10,264 nucleotides of DNA from JAAYDK01 sp964543935 (GCA_964543935.1 CAZJAK010000082.1:1-10264), one strand, 5' to 3'. Counted from the first letter of the stretch, positions 1-8,056 are shown. Numbers and translations: made by a program. The notes: generated by a model not told the origin, from the sequence alone.

Positions 1-459
1 ACTCAACCCCAGCATCTCGAATACCGGTCCCATCCACGATGAGTCGCGTTCGGCCAGATAATCGTTGACGGTGACGATATGGACACCTTTGCCTTCCAAA
101 GCATTGAGGTAAGCGGCAGGGACGCACGTGAGGGTTTTTCCTTCTCCGGTCTTCATCTCCAATATCTTGCCCTCATGCAAGACAACCGCTCCCATGATTT
201 GTTCATCGTAATGGCGTTCGCCGAGCACCCGTCGGGCCGCTTCACGCGCTAGAGCGAAGGCTTCGGGCAACACGCTTTCGAGGGGACTCCCGGCGGCAAC
301 CTTTTCTTTGAGGAGTGTGGTTTGAACGGGCAATTCAGCATCTGTGAAAGCTGTTGCCCAGCTTTCGCGCTCGTTGACGCGTGTGACGACTGGGAGGAGC
401 TGGCGCAGGTCTTTCTCCTGTTTTGTGCCGAAAAGTTTTTGCATCAATGTCTTTGCCAT
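1..459 (-). CDS. secA: Preprotein translocase ATPase SecA, N-terminal part (cut by window edge)
   Basis: SecA is the cytoplasmic ATPase motor that pushes unfolded preproteins through the SecYEG channel. Reading the minus strand from the ATG at 459-457 gives 153 codons without a stop, and the frame runs off the window at base 1. The N-terminal helix (MAKTLMQKLFGTK) is followed by the NBD1 motifs: the adenine-recognition Q motif (RHYDEQIMG, residues 82-90, Q87) and the Walker A loop EMKTGEGKTL (residues 101-110, K108). HIVTVNDYLAERD (127-139) is also standard for SecA. The Q87/K108 spacing equals that of E. coli SecA. The Q-motif surroundings differ slightly from the usual DVQLIGG (here DEQIMGA). 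A GAGG ribosome site lies about 8-12 nt upstream of the ATG. The gene is divergent from murG. Identity is secure; the remaining roughly 80 percent lies outside the window. Confidence 0.97.
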   Translation of the reverse strand, partial: MAKTLMQKLFGTKQEKDLRQLLPVVTRVNERESWATAFTDAELPVQTTLLKEKVAAGSPLESVLPEAFALAREAARRVLGERHYDEQIMGAVVLHEGKILEMKTGEGKTLTCVPAAYLNALEGKGVHIVTVNDYLAERDSSWMGPVFEMLGLS

Positions 460-493
460 GGGAAATGCCTCGAGGTGACGGTGATATGGATAA

Positions 494-522
494 AGTATAG
501 CCAATCCCAATCCAAGTGTATA
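494..522 (-). promoter_or_regulatory. Putative sigma-70 promoter for secA
   Basis: On the minus strand a TATACA -35-like hexamer (522-517; 4 of 6 consensus bases) is followed after exactly 17 bp by TATACT (499-494; 5 of 6). The predicted start near 487 gives a leader of about 28 nt to the secA ATG. Position and spacing suit a sigma-70-type promoter. This rests on motif reading only. Confidence 0.5.
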
Positions 523-533
523 TCGCTTTTCCG

Positions 534-550
534 CCATAGTATGGTATAGT
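534..550 (+). promoter_or_regulatory. Possible murG operon promoter with an overlapping palindrome
   Basis: TATAGT at 545-550 is a plausible -10 box placing a start near 557, about 17 nt before the murG ATG at 574. The -35 region about 17 bp upstream is poor. Partly overlapping it is the palindrome CCATA-G-TATGG (534-544), which could be an operator acting in the divergent secA/murG region or could be chance. Some promoter is expected here because the six-gene run begins immediately downstream. Confidence 0.3.
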
Positions 551-573
551 TTTACGGCGAAAGGGAGTTGCTG

Positions 574-1677
574 ATGAAGGTCTGTTTCGCAGGCGGAGGC
601 ACCGCTGGACATGTGTTTCCCGCCCTTCAGGTTGATTCCGAATTGCTCAAGCGGTCGCACTCCGGCTTGTTCCCTTACGATCGTTTCTGGATCGGATCCA
701 CCAATGTGCGTGAACAGGCTTGGGTGACCGCTTCGGGCATGGCGTTCAATCCAATCAGTTGCGGCAAACTGCGCCGTTACCCTTCATGGAAAAATGTGAC
801 TGATGTGTTCAACATCCTGCATGGCATCGTGCAATCCTATGCCATTTTACGGCGGGAACGGCCCGACGTGCTGTTCTCAAAAGGCGGTTTTGTCTCAGTT
901 CCTCCCATTGTGGCCGCCGCCTTGTTGCACATTCCTTCCATCACCCATGAATCGGATGCGACAGCCGGTTTGGCAACCCGGTTGAACGCCCGTTTTGTCG
1001 AACATGTTTGTTTGGCGTACGAAAGTTCTGGTTTGTCACTGGAACGCCGCTACGGACACAAACTTGTCGTGACAGGGACGCCGGTACGCTTCGACCATCA
1101 CCATGTCGATGCCGCGGCCGCCAGGGACAACCTTGGCTTGAAAGAGTCCGACCCGTTGGTGGTCGTCATAGGAGGCAGCCAAGGAGCCCAGCGCTTGAAC
1201 GAGTTGGTTTGGCGCACTTTGGATGAACTCACTTCGACCGCTTTCGTGTTTCATCAGACGGGCACCGGTGTCGCGCAAGCACCCACACACGAACGGTATC
1301 AAGCCCAATCGTTCGTGGAGGAGGGCCTCGACGACCTGCTTGCCGCTGCTACGGTGGTCGTCTCACGGGCCGGAGCCACAGCTTTGGGGGAGTTGACCGA
1401 GCTTGCCAAACCGATGGTGCTCATCCCGTTGGGTAGCGGAGCCTCGAGAGGCGACCAGAGCGCCAATGCAAACCGATTGGCAAAAGAGGGTGCCGCGGTG
1501 ATGTTGGCTGACACGGTCGACGACCGTACTTTCGTAGACACGTTGCACGATCTTGTGGAAGATGGGGAGCGCAGGGCAGTAATGGCACAACGTTGCATGA
1601 CGTTGCGGACGCAAGGAGCCGAACACCGGTTGGCCGATATGGTCGCCAATCTGGCGAATAGGCGCAAAGGAGCATGA
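574..1677 (+). CDS. murG: UDP-GlcNAc:undecaprenyl-PP-MurNAc-pentapeptide GlcNAc transferase MurG
   Basis: MurG transfers GlcNAc from UDP-GlcNAc onto lipid I to make lipid II, the last cytoplasmic step of peptidoglycan precursor synthesis, on the inner face of the membrane. The 367-aa length is normal for this GT-B enzyme. The N-domain glycine loop is GGGTAGHVFP (residues 7-16), followed by FSKGGFVSVPP (101-111) and HESDATAGLATR (125-136). The C-domain carries the UDP-binding VVIGGSQGAQRLNE loop (197-210), then SRAGATALGEL (264-274) and the SRGDQSANA donor-site segment (291-299). I chose ATG 574 over the in-frame TTG at 568 because AGGGAG (562-567) lies 6 nt before the ATG and overlaps nothing else. 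The gene is first in the run; cvpA starts 3 nt after its stop. The second loop glycine is Ala (TAGH instead of TGGH), which also occurs in known MurG proteins. Confidence 0.96.
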   Translation: MKVCFAGGGTAGHVFPALQVDSELLKRSHSGLFPYDRFWIGSTNVREQAWVTASGMAFNPISCGKLRRYPSWKNVTDVFNILHGIVQSYAILRRERPDVLFSKGGFVSVPPIVAAALLHIPSITHESDATAGLATRLNARFVEHVCLAYESSGLSLERRYGHKLVVTGTPVRFDHHHVDAAAARDNLGLKESDPLVVVIGGSQGAQRLNELVWRTLDELTSTAFVFHQTGTGVAQAPTHERYQAQSFVEEGLDDLLAAATVVVSRAGATALGELTELAKPMVLIPLGSGASRGDQSANANRLAKEGAAVMLADTVDDRTFVDTLHDLVEDGERRAVMAQRCMTLRTQGAEHRLADMVANLANRRKGA

Positions 1678-1680
1678 ATC

Positions 1681-2196
1681 ATGGCTGAGTGGGGATTTCA
1701 AATCGGGTCCATGTGGTTCAACGCGGTCGACATCGCGATTGTCGTGTTGGCGTTGTTGGGGGCCATCACCGGAGTGGTGCGCGGATTCTCGATAGAATTT
1801 TCGGCTAGGGCTGGTTTTTTAATCGGTCTTGTCGTGGCATTGTTCTTTGCGAAAACCGGCAGTGCCATCATCGTCGACACATTTTCATTGCCGTTGTTCT
1901 GGAGTACGCTCATCGCCTTCATCGTGTTGTTCATCATCGGGTTCCTGTTGACGATGGCGGTGGGGAAAATGCTGGACAAGGCTTTGGACGCCCTCAGCCT
2001 CGATTGGCTGGACAGGTTGTTGGGATTCTTCCTCGGCATGGCTGAGGTGATCGTCGTCATCTCGGCGATCGTCTATGTGCTTGAACTGCAACAAGTGATC
2101 GACCTAGGTCCGTATCTTGACCCCAGTTTCTTTGCAGAAAAGCTGTTGCGGCCGATTGCCAAGATGGGGACCGCCTTGGTAAAGGAAATCCTCTAG
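1681..2196 (+). CDS. cvpA: CvpA family integral membrane protein
   Basis: This is a 171-aa membrane protein. About four hydrophobic segments can be read (roughly residues 16-34, 43-58, 73-95 and 112-135), followed by a short amphipathic tail. The opening NAVDIAIVVLALLGAITGVV plus RGF...EF is the signature of the CvpA (colicin V production) family: a D-hydrophobic first helix followed by a G-x-x-RG turn. CvpA proteins are linked to envelope integrity and colicin V export in enterobacteria, but the molecular function is not settled. The ribosome site AAGGAG (1667-1672) lies inside the last codons of murG, 8 nt before the ATG, suggesting coupled translation. The stop codon directly abuts the next start codon. 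Family assignment is good; a role in cell-wall work beside murG is only inference. Confidence 0.83.
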   Translation: MAEWGFQIGSMWFNAVDIAIVVLALLGAITGVVRGFSIEFSARAGFLIGLVVALFFAKTGSAIIVDTFSLPLFWSTLIAFIVLFIIGFLLTMAVGKMLDKALDALSLDWLDRLLGFFLGMAEVIVVISAIVYVLELQQVIDLGPYLDPSFFAEKLLRPIAKMGTALVKEIL

Positions 2197-3378
2197 ATGT
2201 ATGCCTCTTGTGCGGGCCTGCACGAGGCCTTGACCGAGCGCCTGAAGCGCGAGCTCGCTTCGGGAACGTTCGCCTATGCCGCCTTGTTTCATGGCCAGAG
2301 GTTCTCCGGACGGATGAGCCTCGCCTTGGAAACGTGCCGGATACTCTCGTGCGCCCGCACTGCGGTGGATGATTGCCGATGCCGGTCTTGCCAAGGCTTC
2401 GACCGTTTGGAAAACACCAATTTGGTGGTTGTTTCTTCGCGCGATCACAACTTGGCCTTGGAATCTGCCTTCGCCATGTACGCCCAAAACCGTACCGCCA
2501 TCCGACTCAGGCAATTGGTCCGTTTGGTACGGATCATGCTGTTGCAATACCACGGGGCTTTGCTGGAGTCGGGGGGACAAAAGTCACAGCCCTTCGATGC
2601 TGCCGCAACGGTGAACGAATGTCTGATCGGACTCGAACAAGCCCAAGGCAACACTCAGGCTAAGGCTGTCAAAGAACTCAAGGATGCACTGAAACCAGTC
2701 TTGGCTGTCTCGAAGCGCTCCGGTGCCCTGACAGTTGCCCATGTGAGGTCGCTCCAGGATTGGACGGCACAGACGTCGGTGGACAACAGCAGACGCTTCA
2801 TCATCCTGGAGGGTATCGAGCAATGCAGTGAAGCAGGACGCAACAGCTTGCTTAAATTCTTGGAAGAACCTCCGTCCGATACATGGTTGTTCATTCTGTC
2901 CGAACAACCCTCCAGGATCCCCCAGACCATTCTTTCGCGGTTGAGGAAATACCATGTGCCCGCTTTGAGCGGGCTGGAAAAGGACACGGCTATCTCCATG
3001 TGGTTCGGCGAATCGGGCTCGACGTATGCTTCGGTGGAGGATTTCATCCTCAGCAAGGCGGGTGTCGATTGCAGCGCCGTCAGCAGTACCGCCCAATCAT
3101 TCCTCACGACAGCGTTGGGCGGAAATCCGATCGATCATACATCATTGGCCGAATGGACCGAGCAGATGGACGATCCCGTCACCTACGATTATTTTCTCGG
3201 ACGTCTGCATGAGAAGGTCGAAAACCTGTTTCTTCACGGCCGTGTGGATGGTGAGCAGGCCACCCGGATCGCCAAACGGATCGATTCAGCTGCATTCGAG
3301 ACAAAAACCTATAACCAGAACCGGCGTTTAGCGCTGGAGGGACTCTTTCACAGCATGCATGAGGCTACCGACAGATGA
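2197..3378 (+). CDS. holB: DNA polymerase III delta-prime-like clamp-loader subunit
   Basis: The predicted role is an AAA+ subunit of the replicative clamp loader, which opens the beta clamp and places it on primed DNA. The N-terminus shows a degenerate P-loop (FHGQRFSGRM, 31-40; R39 replaces the lysine), as expected for non-hydrolysing delta-prime. A cysteine cluster (C52, C60, C62, C65) resembles the clamp-loader zinc module, though with C-x-C instead of C-x-x-C. The diagnostic core is later: LTVAHVRSLQDW (178-189), RRFIILEGIEQC (199-210), NSLLKFLEEPP (216-226) and LSRLRKYHVP (246-255). The latter is the SRC motif with Cys replaced by Leu but the arginine-finger Arg (R248) kept. Residues about 82-175 look inserted relative to E. 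coli delta-prime. The start is the ATG touching the cvpA stop, with AAAGGA 10 nt upstream. It could alternatively be labelled DnaX-like, but the lost Walker lysine argues for delta-prime. Confidence 0.8.
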   Translation: MYASCAGLHEALTERLKRELASGTFAYAALFHGQRFSGRMSLALETCRILSCARTAVDDCRCRSCQGFDRLENTNLVVVSSRDHNLALESAFAMYAQNRTAIRLRQLVRLVRIMLLQYHGALLESGGQKSQPFDAAATVNECLIGLEQAQGNTQAKAVKELKDALKPVLAVSKRSGALTVAHVRSLQDWTAQTSVDNSRRFIILEGIEQCSEAGRNSLLKFLEEPPSDTWLFILSEQPSRIPQTILSRLRKYHVPALSGLEKDTAISMWFGESGSTYASVEDFILSKAGVDCSAVSSTAQSFLTTALGGNPIDHTSLAEWTEQMDDPVTYDYFLGRLHEKVENLFLHGRVDGEQATRIAKRIDSAAFETKTYNQNRRLALEGLFHSMHEATDR

Positions 3379-4574
3379 ATAACTTCGTCCGCAGGGCGTT
3401 CGCGAAAATCGACAAACTCAGCCTTGATGAGATCAAAACCTTGGTGGGCTACCAAGCTTCCGAGAACGAGGTCTTGGGAAAAGTCTTCGATTCAATCGAG
3501 ATGGGCATCCTTGTGGTGAGCGAATCGGGACGCGTTTTGGCCTGTAACGACAGCAGCCGGCGTTTGTTGCCGTTGACCAGGACCTTGACAGAAGGAGCCT
3601 CGCTGCGCTTTGTGCTGACCGATGCCGAGCTGTTTGGCTGGATGTCTTCATTGTTGGAGGGAACAGGACAACGATCGGACGATCCGGTTGAGTTCCACTA
3701 CCAACGCGGCGAGTACGTCAGGACGTTGGAGTTGAGCCATTCGTCCTTCTCTAGCGAAGTTGATGCCGTGTTCAAGCACGACACCGGTACCAGGCATGTG
3801 TTTTTCATCAAGGATGTTTCTGAACATAAACGGCAAGAGGCCCGCTTGCATCGGTCGGAGAGTCTGGCTTCGTTGACCACAGTGGCCGCCGGAGTGGCTC
3901 ATGAGATTAAAAATCCATTGGCTTCGATCGGGATCCACCTGCAACTGTTGCGCAAGGCTTTCCAGCGAAAGAAATCGTTGTCATTGGACGATGCACGGCG
4001 CTACTTGGACATCATCGACGAGGAAATCGAGCGTTTGAATACGATTGTGGTCGATTTCCTGTTTGCTGTCCGACCGATGGATGTCCACCTGCGCTTGGAA
4101 AACATCAACCGGATCGTCGAAGAATTGTGTGCGTTTGTGGAGCCCGAATTGGCCCAGCACCGCATCGTCATCAGGCGTAATTTCGGTGGGTACATCCCGA
4201 AAGTGCTTGTTGACGAGAATCTCATCAAACAAGCGGTCCTCAACATCGTGAAAAACGCGATGAACGCCATGGAGGCGGGGGGTGGGACACTGACTGTCAC
4301 TACGAGACTTCAACAAGACCATGTGGCGCTCTCCATCTCCGACACGGGCATCGGAATGTCCGAACAAACCCTTGCAAAGATATTCGAACCGTACTTCACG
4401 ACCAAACCCACCGGATCGGGGCTCGGCTTGACCATGGTGTTCAAAGTAGTCAAGGAGCACCACGGGGAGATAAACGTCGTCTCGCATCCTGGTGAAGGCA
4501 CCACCTTCACCATGGTGCTGCCAGTACCGAAAAGCGAACGGATGGCCATTGAGGACAAGGGGGGGCAGACATGA
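3375..4574 (+). CDS. Soluble PAS-containing sensor histidine kinase (NtrB/AtoS type)
   Basis: This 399-aa kinase should autophosphorylate on His and pass phosphate to the regulator encoded next. I see no transmembrane stretch, so it is likely cytoplasmic. A PAS-like sensor domain spans about residues 35-150 (SIEMGILVVSESGRVLACND at 40-59). The HisKA domain has its H-box at GVAHEIKNPLASIG (173-186; H176). The HATPase domain has the N-box (NIVKNAMNAMEAGGG, 290-304), G1 box DTGIGM (323-328), F-box FEPYFTT (337-343) and G2 box GSGLGLTM (347-354). All catalytic boxes are intact. Its ATG overlaps the previous stop (ATGA, 4 nt), with GAGG 10 nt upstream, and its own stop overlaps the regulator start by 4 nt. 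The signal sensed is unknown. The NtrB name reflects domain style, not proven nitrogen control. Confidence 0.92.
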   Translation: MNNFVRRAFAKIDKLSLDEIKTLVGYQASENEVLGKVFDSIEMGILVVSESGRVLACNDSSRRLLPLTRTLTEGASLRFVLTDAELFGWMSSLLEGTGQRSDDPVEFHYQRGEYVRTLELSHSSFSSEVDAVFKHDTGTRHVFFIKDVSEHKRQEARLHRSESLASLTTVAAGVAHEIKNPLASIGIHLQLLRKAFQRKKSLSLDDARRYLDIIDEEIERLNTIVVDFLFAVRPMDVHLRLENINRIVEELCAFVEPELAQHRIVIRRNFGGYIPKVLVDENLIKQAVLNIVKNAMNAMEAGGGTLTVTTRLQQDHVALSISDTGIGMSEQTLAKIFEPYFTTKPTGSGLGLTMVFKVVKEHHGEINVVSHPGEGTTFTMVLPVPKSERMAIEDKGGQT

Positions 4575-5932
4575 AACGGACCATCCTGGTCGCCGACGAC
4601 GAAAAAAACATCCGCAATGGATTGCAACTGGCGCTCGAGGACGAAGGCTACGAAGTCTATCTGGCCGCCGATGGCGATGAGGCCTGGAAGGCCATCACGT
4701 CCAACAACATCGACTTGGTCATCAGCGATCTGCGCATGCCCGGCCTGTCCGGTCAAGACTTGTTGAAACGCATCGTCTCATCGTATCCGATGATGCCGGT
4801 CATCATCCTCACAGGACATGGCACGATTGAGTCGGCAGTGGAAGCCATGCGTAACGGTGCTGTCGATTTTGTGACGAAACCTCTCAATTTGGACCGTTTG
4901 TTTTTAATGGTCCGCCGGGCTTTTTCCAACCGCGAGCTGTATGACCAGAACCAAGCGCTCAAACAGGAACTGGAACAGCTCAAACGCAAGACGGGCTCCG
5001 ACAAGATTGTCGGGAAAAGCGAGAAGATGGCCCGGTTGATGGAGCGCATCAGGCAGGTGGCCGATGCGCAAGCGAGCGTGCTCATCACGGGTGAAAGCGG
5101 GGTGGGCAAGGAGTTGGTGGCCGATGCCTTGCACCACTTCTCCAGCCGTTCGAGCGGTCCGTTCATCAAAGTCAGTTGTGCATCATTCGCCGAGAGCCTG
5201 CTTGAGGACGAGTTGTTCGGGCACGAAAAAGGGGCCTTCAGTGGCGCAGTTTCGGCCCGCAAAGGTCGTTTCGAATTGGCTGATGGTGGAACGTTGTTCC
5301 TGGATGAGATCGGAGAAATCAACCAATCGATCCAAGTCAAGCTCTTGCGCGTGTTGCAGGAGCGCAGTTTCGAACGATTGGGGAGCGAACGTACCATCAA
5401 GGTCGATGTCCGCTTGGTTGCGGCAACGAACCGTAACCTCAAAGAGGAGGTCGAGCGGGGGAGGTTCCGTGAGGACCTCTATTATCGTTTGAATGTCGTG
5501 CACCTTGAAGTCCCGCCGTTGCGCGAACGCAAGGAAGACATCCCGTTGTTGATGGCTCACTTCCTTCAAATGTATAACGAACGCAACAAGCGTACGGTCG
5601 CCGGATTCTCGCAACGGGCCAAAGCGGCCATGCTGGCCTACGATTGGCCGGGGAACATCCGCGAACTGGGCAACTGCGTCGAGAGCGCGGTGGTGTTGGC
5701 GACCGACAAAATCATCGATGTGCAGGAACTGCCGACTGCAATCCGCAATGCCACGACAGAGGAGCGGATCTTGATCTCGGTGGGCACTACCATGGAGCAA
5801 GCTGAAAAAGAGCTGATTCTAGCGACGTTAGCGGCGTGCGGAGGCAATAAGTCCAAAGCAGCCGACATGCTCGGATTGGCACGCAAGACGCTGCACCGCA
5901 AGATACAGGAATACAACCTTGGAACACAATGA
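4571..5932 (+). CDS. NtrC-family sigma-54-dependent response regulator
   Basis: A three-domain transcription activator of 453 aa. The receiver domain (1-120) has acidic residues D9, D10, the phosphate acceptor D53 (VISDLRMPG), T81 and K103. A charged, coiled-coil-like linker follows (about 118-142). The AAA+ domain (about 145-375) shows Walker A GESGVGKE (174-181), the sigma-54 contact loop GAFSGA (221-226; the usual motif is GAFTGA), Walker B GGTLFLDEIGE (239-249) and sensor/arginine motifs including AATNRNL and FREDLYYRLNVV. The C-terminus is a Fis-type helix-turn-helix (about 415-450, NKSKAADMLGLARKTLHRKI). It is almost certainly the partner of the overlapping kinase gene. It implies that the organism has RpoN, which is not seen here. 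Target promoters are unknown. AtoC, ZraR and HydG are equally possible database names. Confidence 0.94.
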   Translation: MKRTILVADDEKNIRNGLQLALEDEGYEVYLAADGDEAWKAITSNNIDLVISDLRMPGLSGQDLLKRIVSSYPMMPVIILTGHGTIESAVEAMRNGAVDFVTKPLNLDRLFLMVRRAFSNRELYDQNQALKQELEQLKRKTGSDKIVGKSEKMARLMERIRQVADAQASVLITGESGVGKELVADALHHFSSRSSGPFIKVSCASFAESLLEDELFGHEKGAFSGAVSARKGRFELADGGTLFLDEIGEINQSIQVKLLRVLQERSFERLGSERTIKVDVRLVAATNRNLKEEVERGRFREDLYYRLNVVHLEVPPLRERKEDIPLLMAHFLQMYNERNKRTVAGFSQRAKAAMLAYDWPGNIRELGNCVESAVVLATDKIIDVQELPTAIRNATTEERILISVGTTMEQAEKELILATLAACGGNKSKAADMLGLARKTLHRKIQEYNLGTQ

Positions 5933-8027
5933 CATCTATGCGGTCTTCGACTCTGGCGGAGCGTTGTCGAGCCGTTTTCCTGCTTTCGAGTATCGCCAAG
6001 GCCAGCTTGACATGGCACTGGCCGTTGCCGACGTGTTTTCGAAAGGCGGTGTGGCCGTCATAGAAGCGGGCACAGGAATAGGCAAGAGCTTTGCCTATCT
6101 GGTACCGGCAGTGCTGCATGCCTTCGAAGATGACCATGACCGTACGATCGTTGCCACATCGACTATCAACTTGCAAAGGCAATTGTATGATAAAGACCTG
6201 GTTCAGCTGTTCGGGGTAATGGAATCATCCTGTCCAACCGCCCTGTTGATGGGCCGCAATAATTATCTCTGTCTTCGCAGGCTTGAGGAACAAATTGCAT
6301 TGGCTCCCCTGTTGGCAAACGATGGGCAGAGTCCTCTCGGAGCGTTGTTGCTGTGGAGTGAACAGACTGAGACGGGCTTGAAGTCCGACCTGACATTTGC
6401 CTGCCCGTTCGAGTTGTGGCAAGAGGTGTGCTCCGATGCCGATTTGTGCTACGGATACGGTTGCAGGTCGGCGCGGGATTGTTTCTTTATGAAAAGCCGC
6501 AAAAAGGCTGCCGAAGCAAAGATTGTCGTGGTCAACCACCACCTGTTGTTCACCGATGCCCGCTCACGGGCCATCGACAAAATTGATTACGACCAAGAGG
6601 CGGTCCTGCCGGCATTTTCTCGCCTCATCATCGATGAAGCCCACAATATCGAGCGTAACGCGACCGATTTTTTAACCGAGACCTACAGCAGTACCGACAT
6701 GATGCGCCCGATCGGCAGGATATCCCGCCAACGGCGCCAAGACGGCAAAGGTGCGCTCGAGGGACTTGCCCCCTATTGTCCGAACCAATCGTTGTGTCCG
6801 GCAATCCTCGGCAAAATCGCCAATCTTGTCGAATCAATCGGATTGCTGGATACTTGGTTGCTGGCCTTCATGCAGATGAGGAAAAGTCCTGCATTGTTGG
6901 TTCAAAGCCACATGCACCCGTCATTGAGCGATTTCGCAAGGTTGTCTGCGTCGGTTGTCGAGCATGCCTCCGATGTGCATGCTTCCGTAACGATGTTTCT
7001 CGAGTCCTCTTCGATTCCCGAGGAGATGCGTTTCTTGGCGGATGAATTGACGATGCACATGCTCCGCATTGAAGCCAGTGCGTCTGCTTTGGCTTTGTTC
7101 ATCGATTTTCCCAATTGGACAGACGATGTCTATTGGTTCGAGTCGGTCGAGCGTGGTAAGGGGCAACGGAATGTCGAGATCCATATCTCGCCATTAAGCG
7201 TCGCCTCCCGACTGCGCGAAACGCTGTTTTCCAAATTGGAGACGGTGGTGTGCACCTCGGCGACTTTGGATTTAGGGGACGATTTCGCCTTCTGGAGTTC
7301 GCGTGTGGGGCTTCCGCTCGGAGACGGTCGACCGTACCTCACCGCTGTCCATCCCTCGCCGTTCGATTTCAAGAACCGTTTGTTGTTGTTGACTCCAAGC
7401 GATGCACCGGTATTTTCTGAACAGAACCCGTGGCCGTTCATGGATTACTGCGTCACCGTTGTGCGCGATGCAATCCTCTCGTCGCAAGGGGGGGCCTTGG
7501 TCTTGTTCACCTCTTACGGGATGCTGATGAAGGTCTCCGAGGCAGTCACACAAGAGCTTGGCAGACATGGCATCAGGGTCCTCAGGCAAGGGGAGTCCGA
7601 CCGTACAAGGTTGCTCAAGACCTTTTTGGAAGACAAGGACAGTGTTTTGTTCGCCACGGACTCGTTCTGGGAAGGAGTGGATGCACCCGGGGACACTTTG
7701 CGTTTGGTGATTATCGCGAAACTGCCGTTCAAGGTGCCGAGCGATCCGGTCTTCAAGGCCCGCCAAGACTCGTTGGACTCCACCGGGAAAAGTGGATTCT
7801 TCCAACTGGCCTTGCCGGAAGCCACCATGAAGCTGAAGCAAGGCTTCGGCAGGTTGTTGCGCAACACGCTCGACAGCGGGGTCGTGTTGATTCTCGACAG
7901 CCGGGTTGTTCAGAAGAGTTATGGTGCTTGGATGTTGAAAGCTTTGCCCGATTCTTTCCATCCTGAGACGGACACTGCCGGAATCTGTGATAAAATCGAG
8001 AATTTCCTGTACAACGCCATGAGATGA
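5919..8027 (+). CDS. dinG: DinG/XPD-type ATP-dependent DNA helicase with Fe-S cluster
   Basis: A 702-aa superfamily 2 helicase expected to unwind DNA 5' to 3' in repair and R-loop or replication-conflict removal. Motifs in order: Walker A EAGTGIGKSFAYL (49-61, K56); Fe-S cysteines C118 (GRNNYLC), C177, C182 and C188, with C-x4-C-x5-C spacing matching E. coli DinG, followed by the typical VVVNHHLL; the DEAH box IIDEAHNIER (237-246); helicase motif V FATDSFWEGVDAPG (578-591); and motif VI QGFGRLLR (641-648). The start is TTG at 5919, overlapping the regulator gene by 14 nt. It is supported by AGGA (5907-5910) 8 nt upstream and the lack of an in-frame ATG nearby. Last gene of the run, it ends directly at a strong hairpin terminator. 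It lacks the N-terminal exonuclease domain of Firmicute DinG. YoaA-like naming is possible. Confidence 0.92.
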   Translation: MEHNDIYAVFDSGGALSSRFPAFEYRQGQLDMALAVADVFSKGGVAVIEAGTGIGKSFAYLVPAVLHAFEDDHDRTIVATSTINLQRQLYDKDLVQLFGVMESSCPTALLMGRNNYLCLRRLEEQIALAPLLANDGQSPLGALLLWSEQTETGLKSDLTFACPFELWQEVCSDADLCYGYGCRSARDCFFMKSRKKAAEAKIVVVNHHLLFTDARSRAIDKIDYDQEAVLPAFSRLIIDEAHNIERNATDFLTETYSSTDMMRPIGRISRQRRQDGKGALEGLAPYCPNQSLCPAILGKIANLVESIGLLDTWLLAFMQMRKSPALLVQSHMHPSLSDFARLSASVVEHASDVHASVTMFLESSSIPEEMRFLADELTMHMLRIEASASALALFIDFPNWTDDVYWFESVERGKGQRNVEIHISPLSVASRLRETLFSKLETVVCTSATLDLGDDFAFWSSRVGLPLGDGRPYLTAVHPSPFDFKNRLLLLTPSDAPVFSEQNPWPFMDYCVTVVRDAILSSQGGALVLFTSYGMLMKVSEAVTQELGRHGIRVLRQGESDRTRLLKTFLEDKDSVLFATDSFWEGVDAPGDTLRLVIIAKLPFKVPSDPVFKARQDSLDSTGKSGFFQLALPEATMKLKQGFGRLLRNTLDSGVVLILDSRVVQKSYGAWMLKALPDSFHPETDTAGICDKIENFLYNAMR

Positions 8028-8056
8028 AAAAGGTTGGCGTTGAAGCCAACCTTTTT
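8027..8056. terminator. Bidirectional rho-independent terminator between dinG and groES
   Basis: A perfect 12-bp stem is formed by AAAAAGGTTGGC (8027-8038) and GCCAACCTTTTT (8045-8056) around a 6-nt loop. The GC-rich core is 7 bp, and the A and T runs give a U-tract on both strands. It begins at the last base of the dinG stop codon and lies 26 nt past the groES stop, so it can end both convergent transcripts. Confidence 0.92.

Noticed and set aside
322..549. Plus-strand open frame over the start of secA
   Set aside because: It is a shadow of the secA reading frame on the opposite strand, without a ribosome site or recognisable protein motif.
568..573. TTG at 568 as the murG start
   Set aside because: It would overlap the spacing region right after AGGGAG (562-567), and the ATG at 574 gives the normal MurG N-terminus and a 6-nt spacing.
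4753..5442. Minus-strand open frame opposite the response regulator
   Set aside because: It is antisense to the AAA+ domain with all motifs intact on the plus strand; typical shadow frame in GC-leaning DNA.
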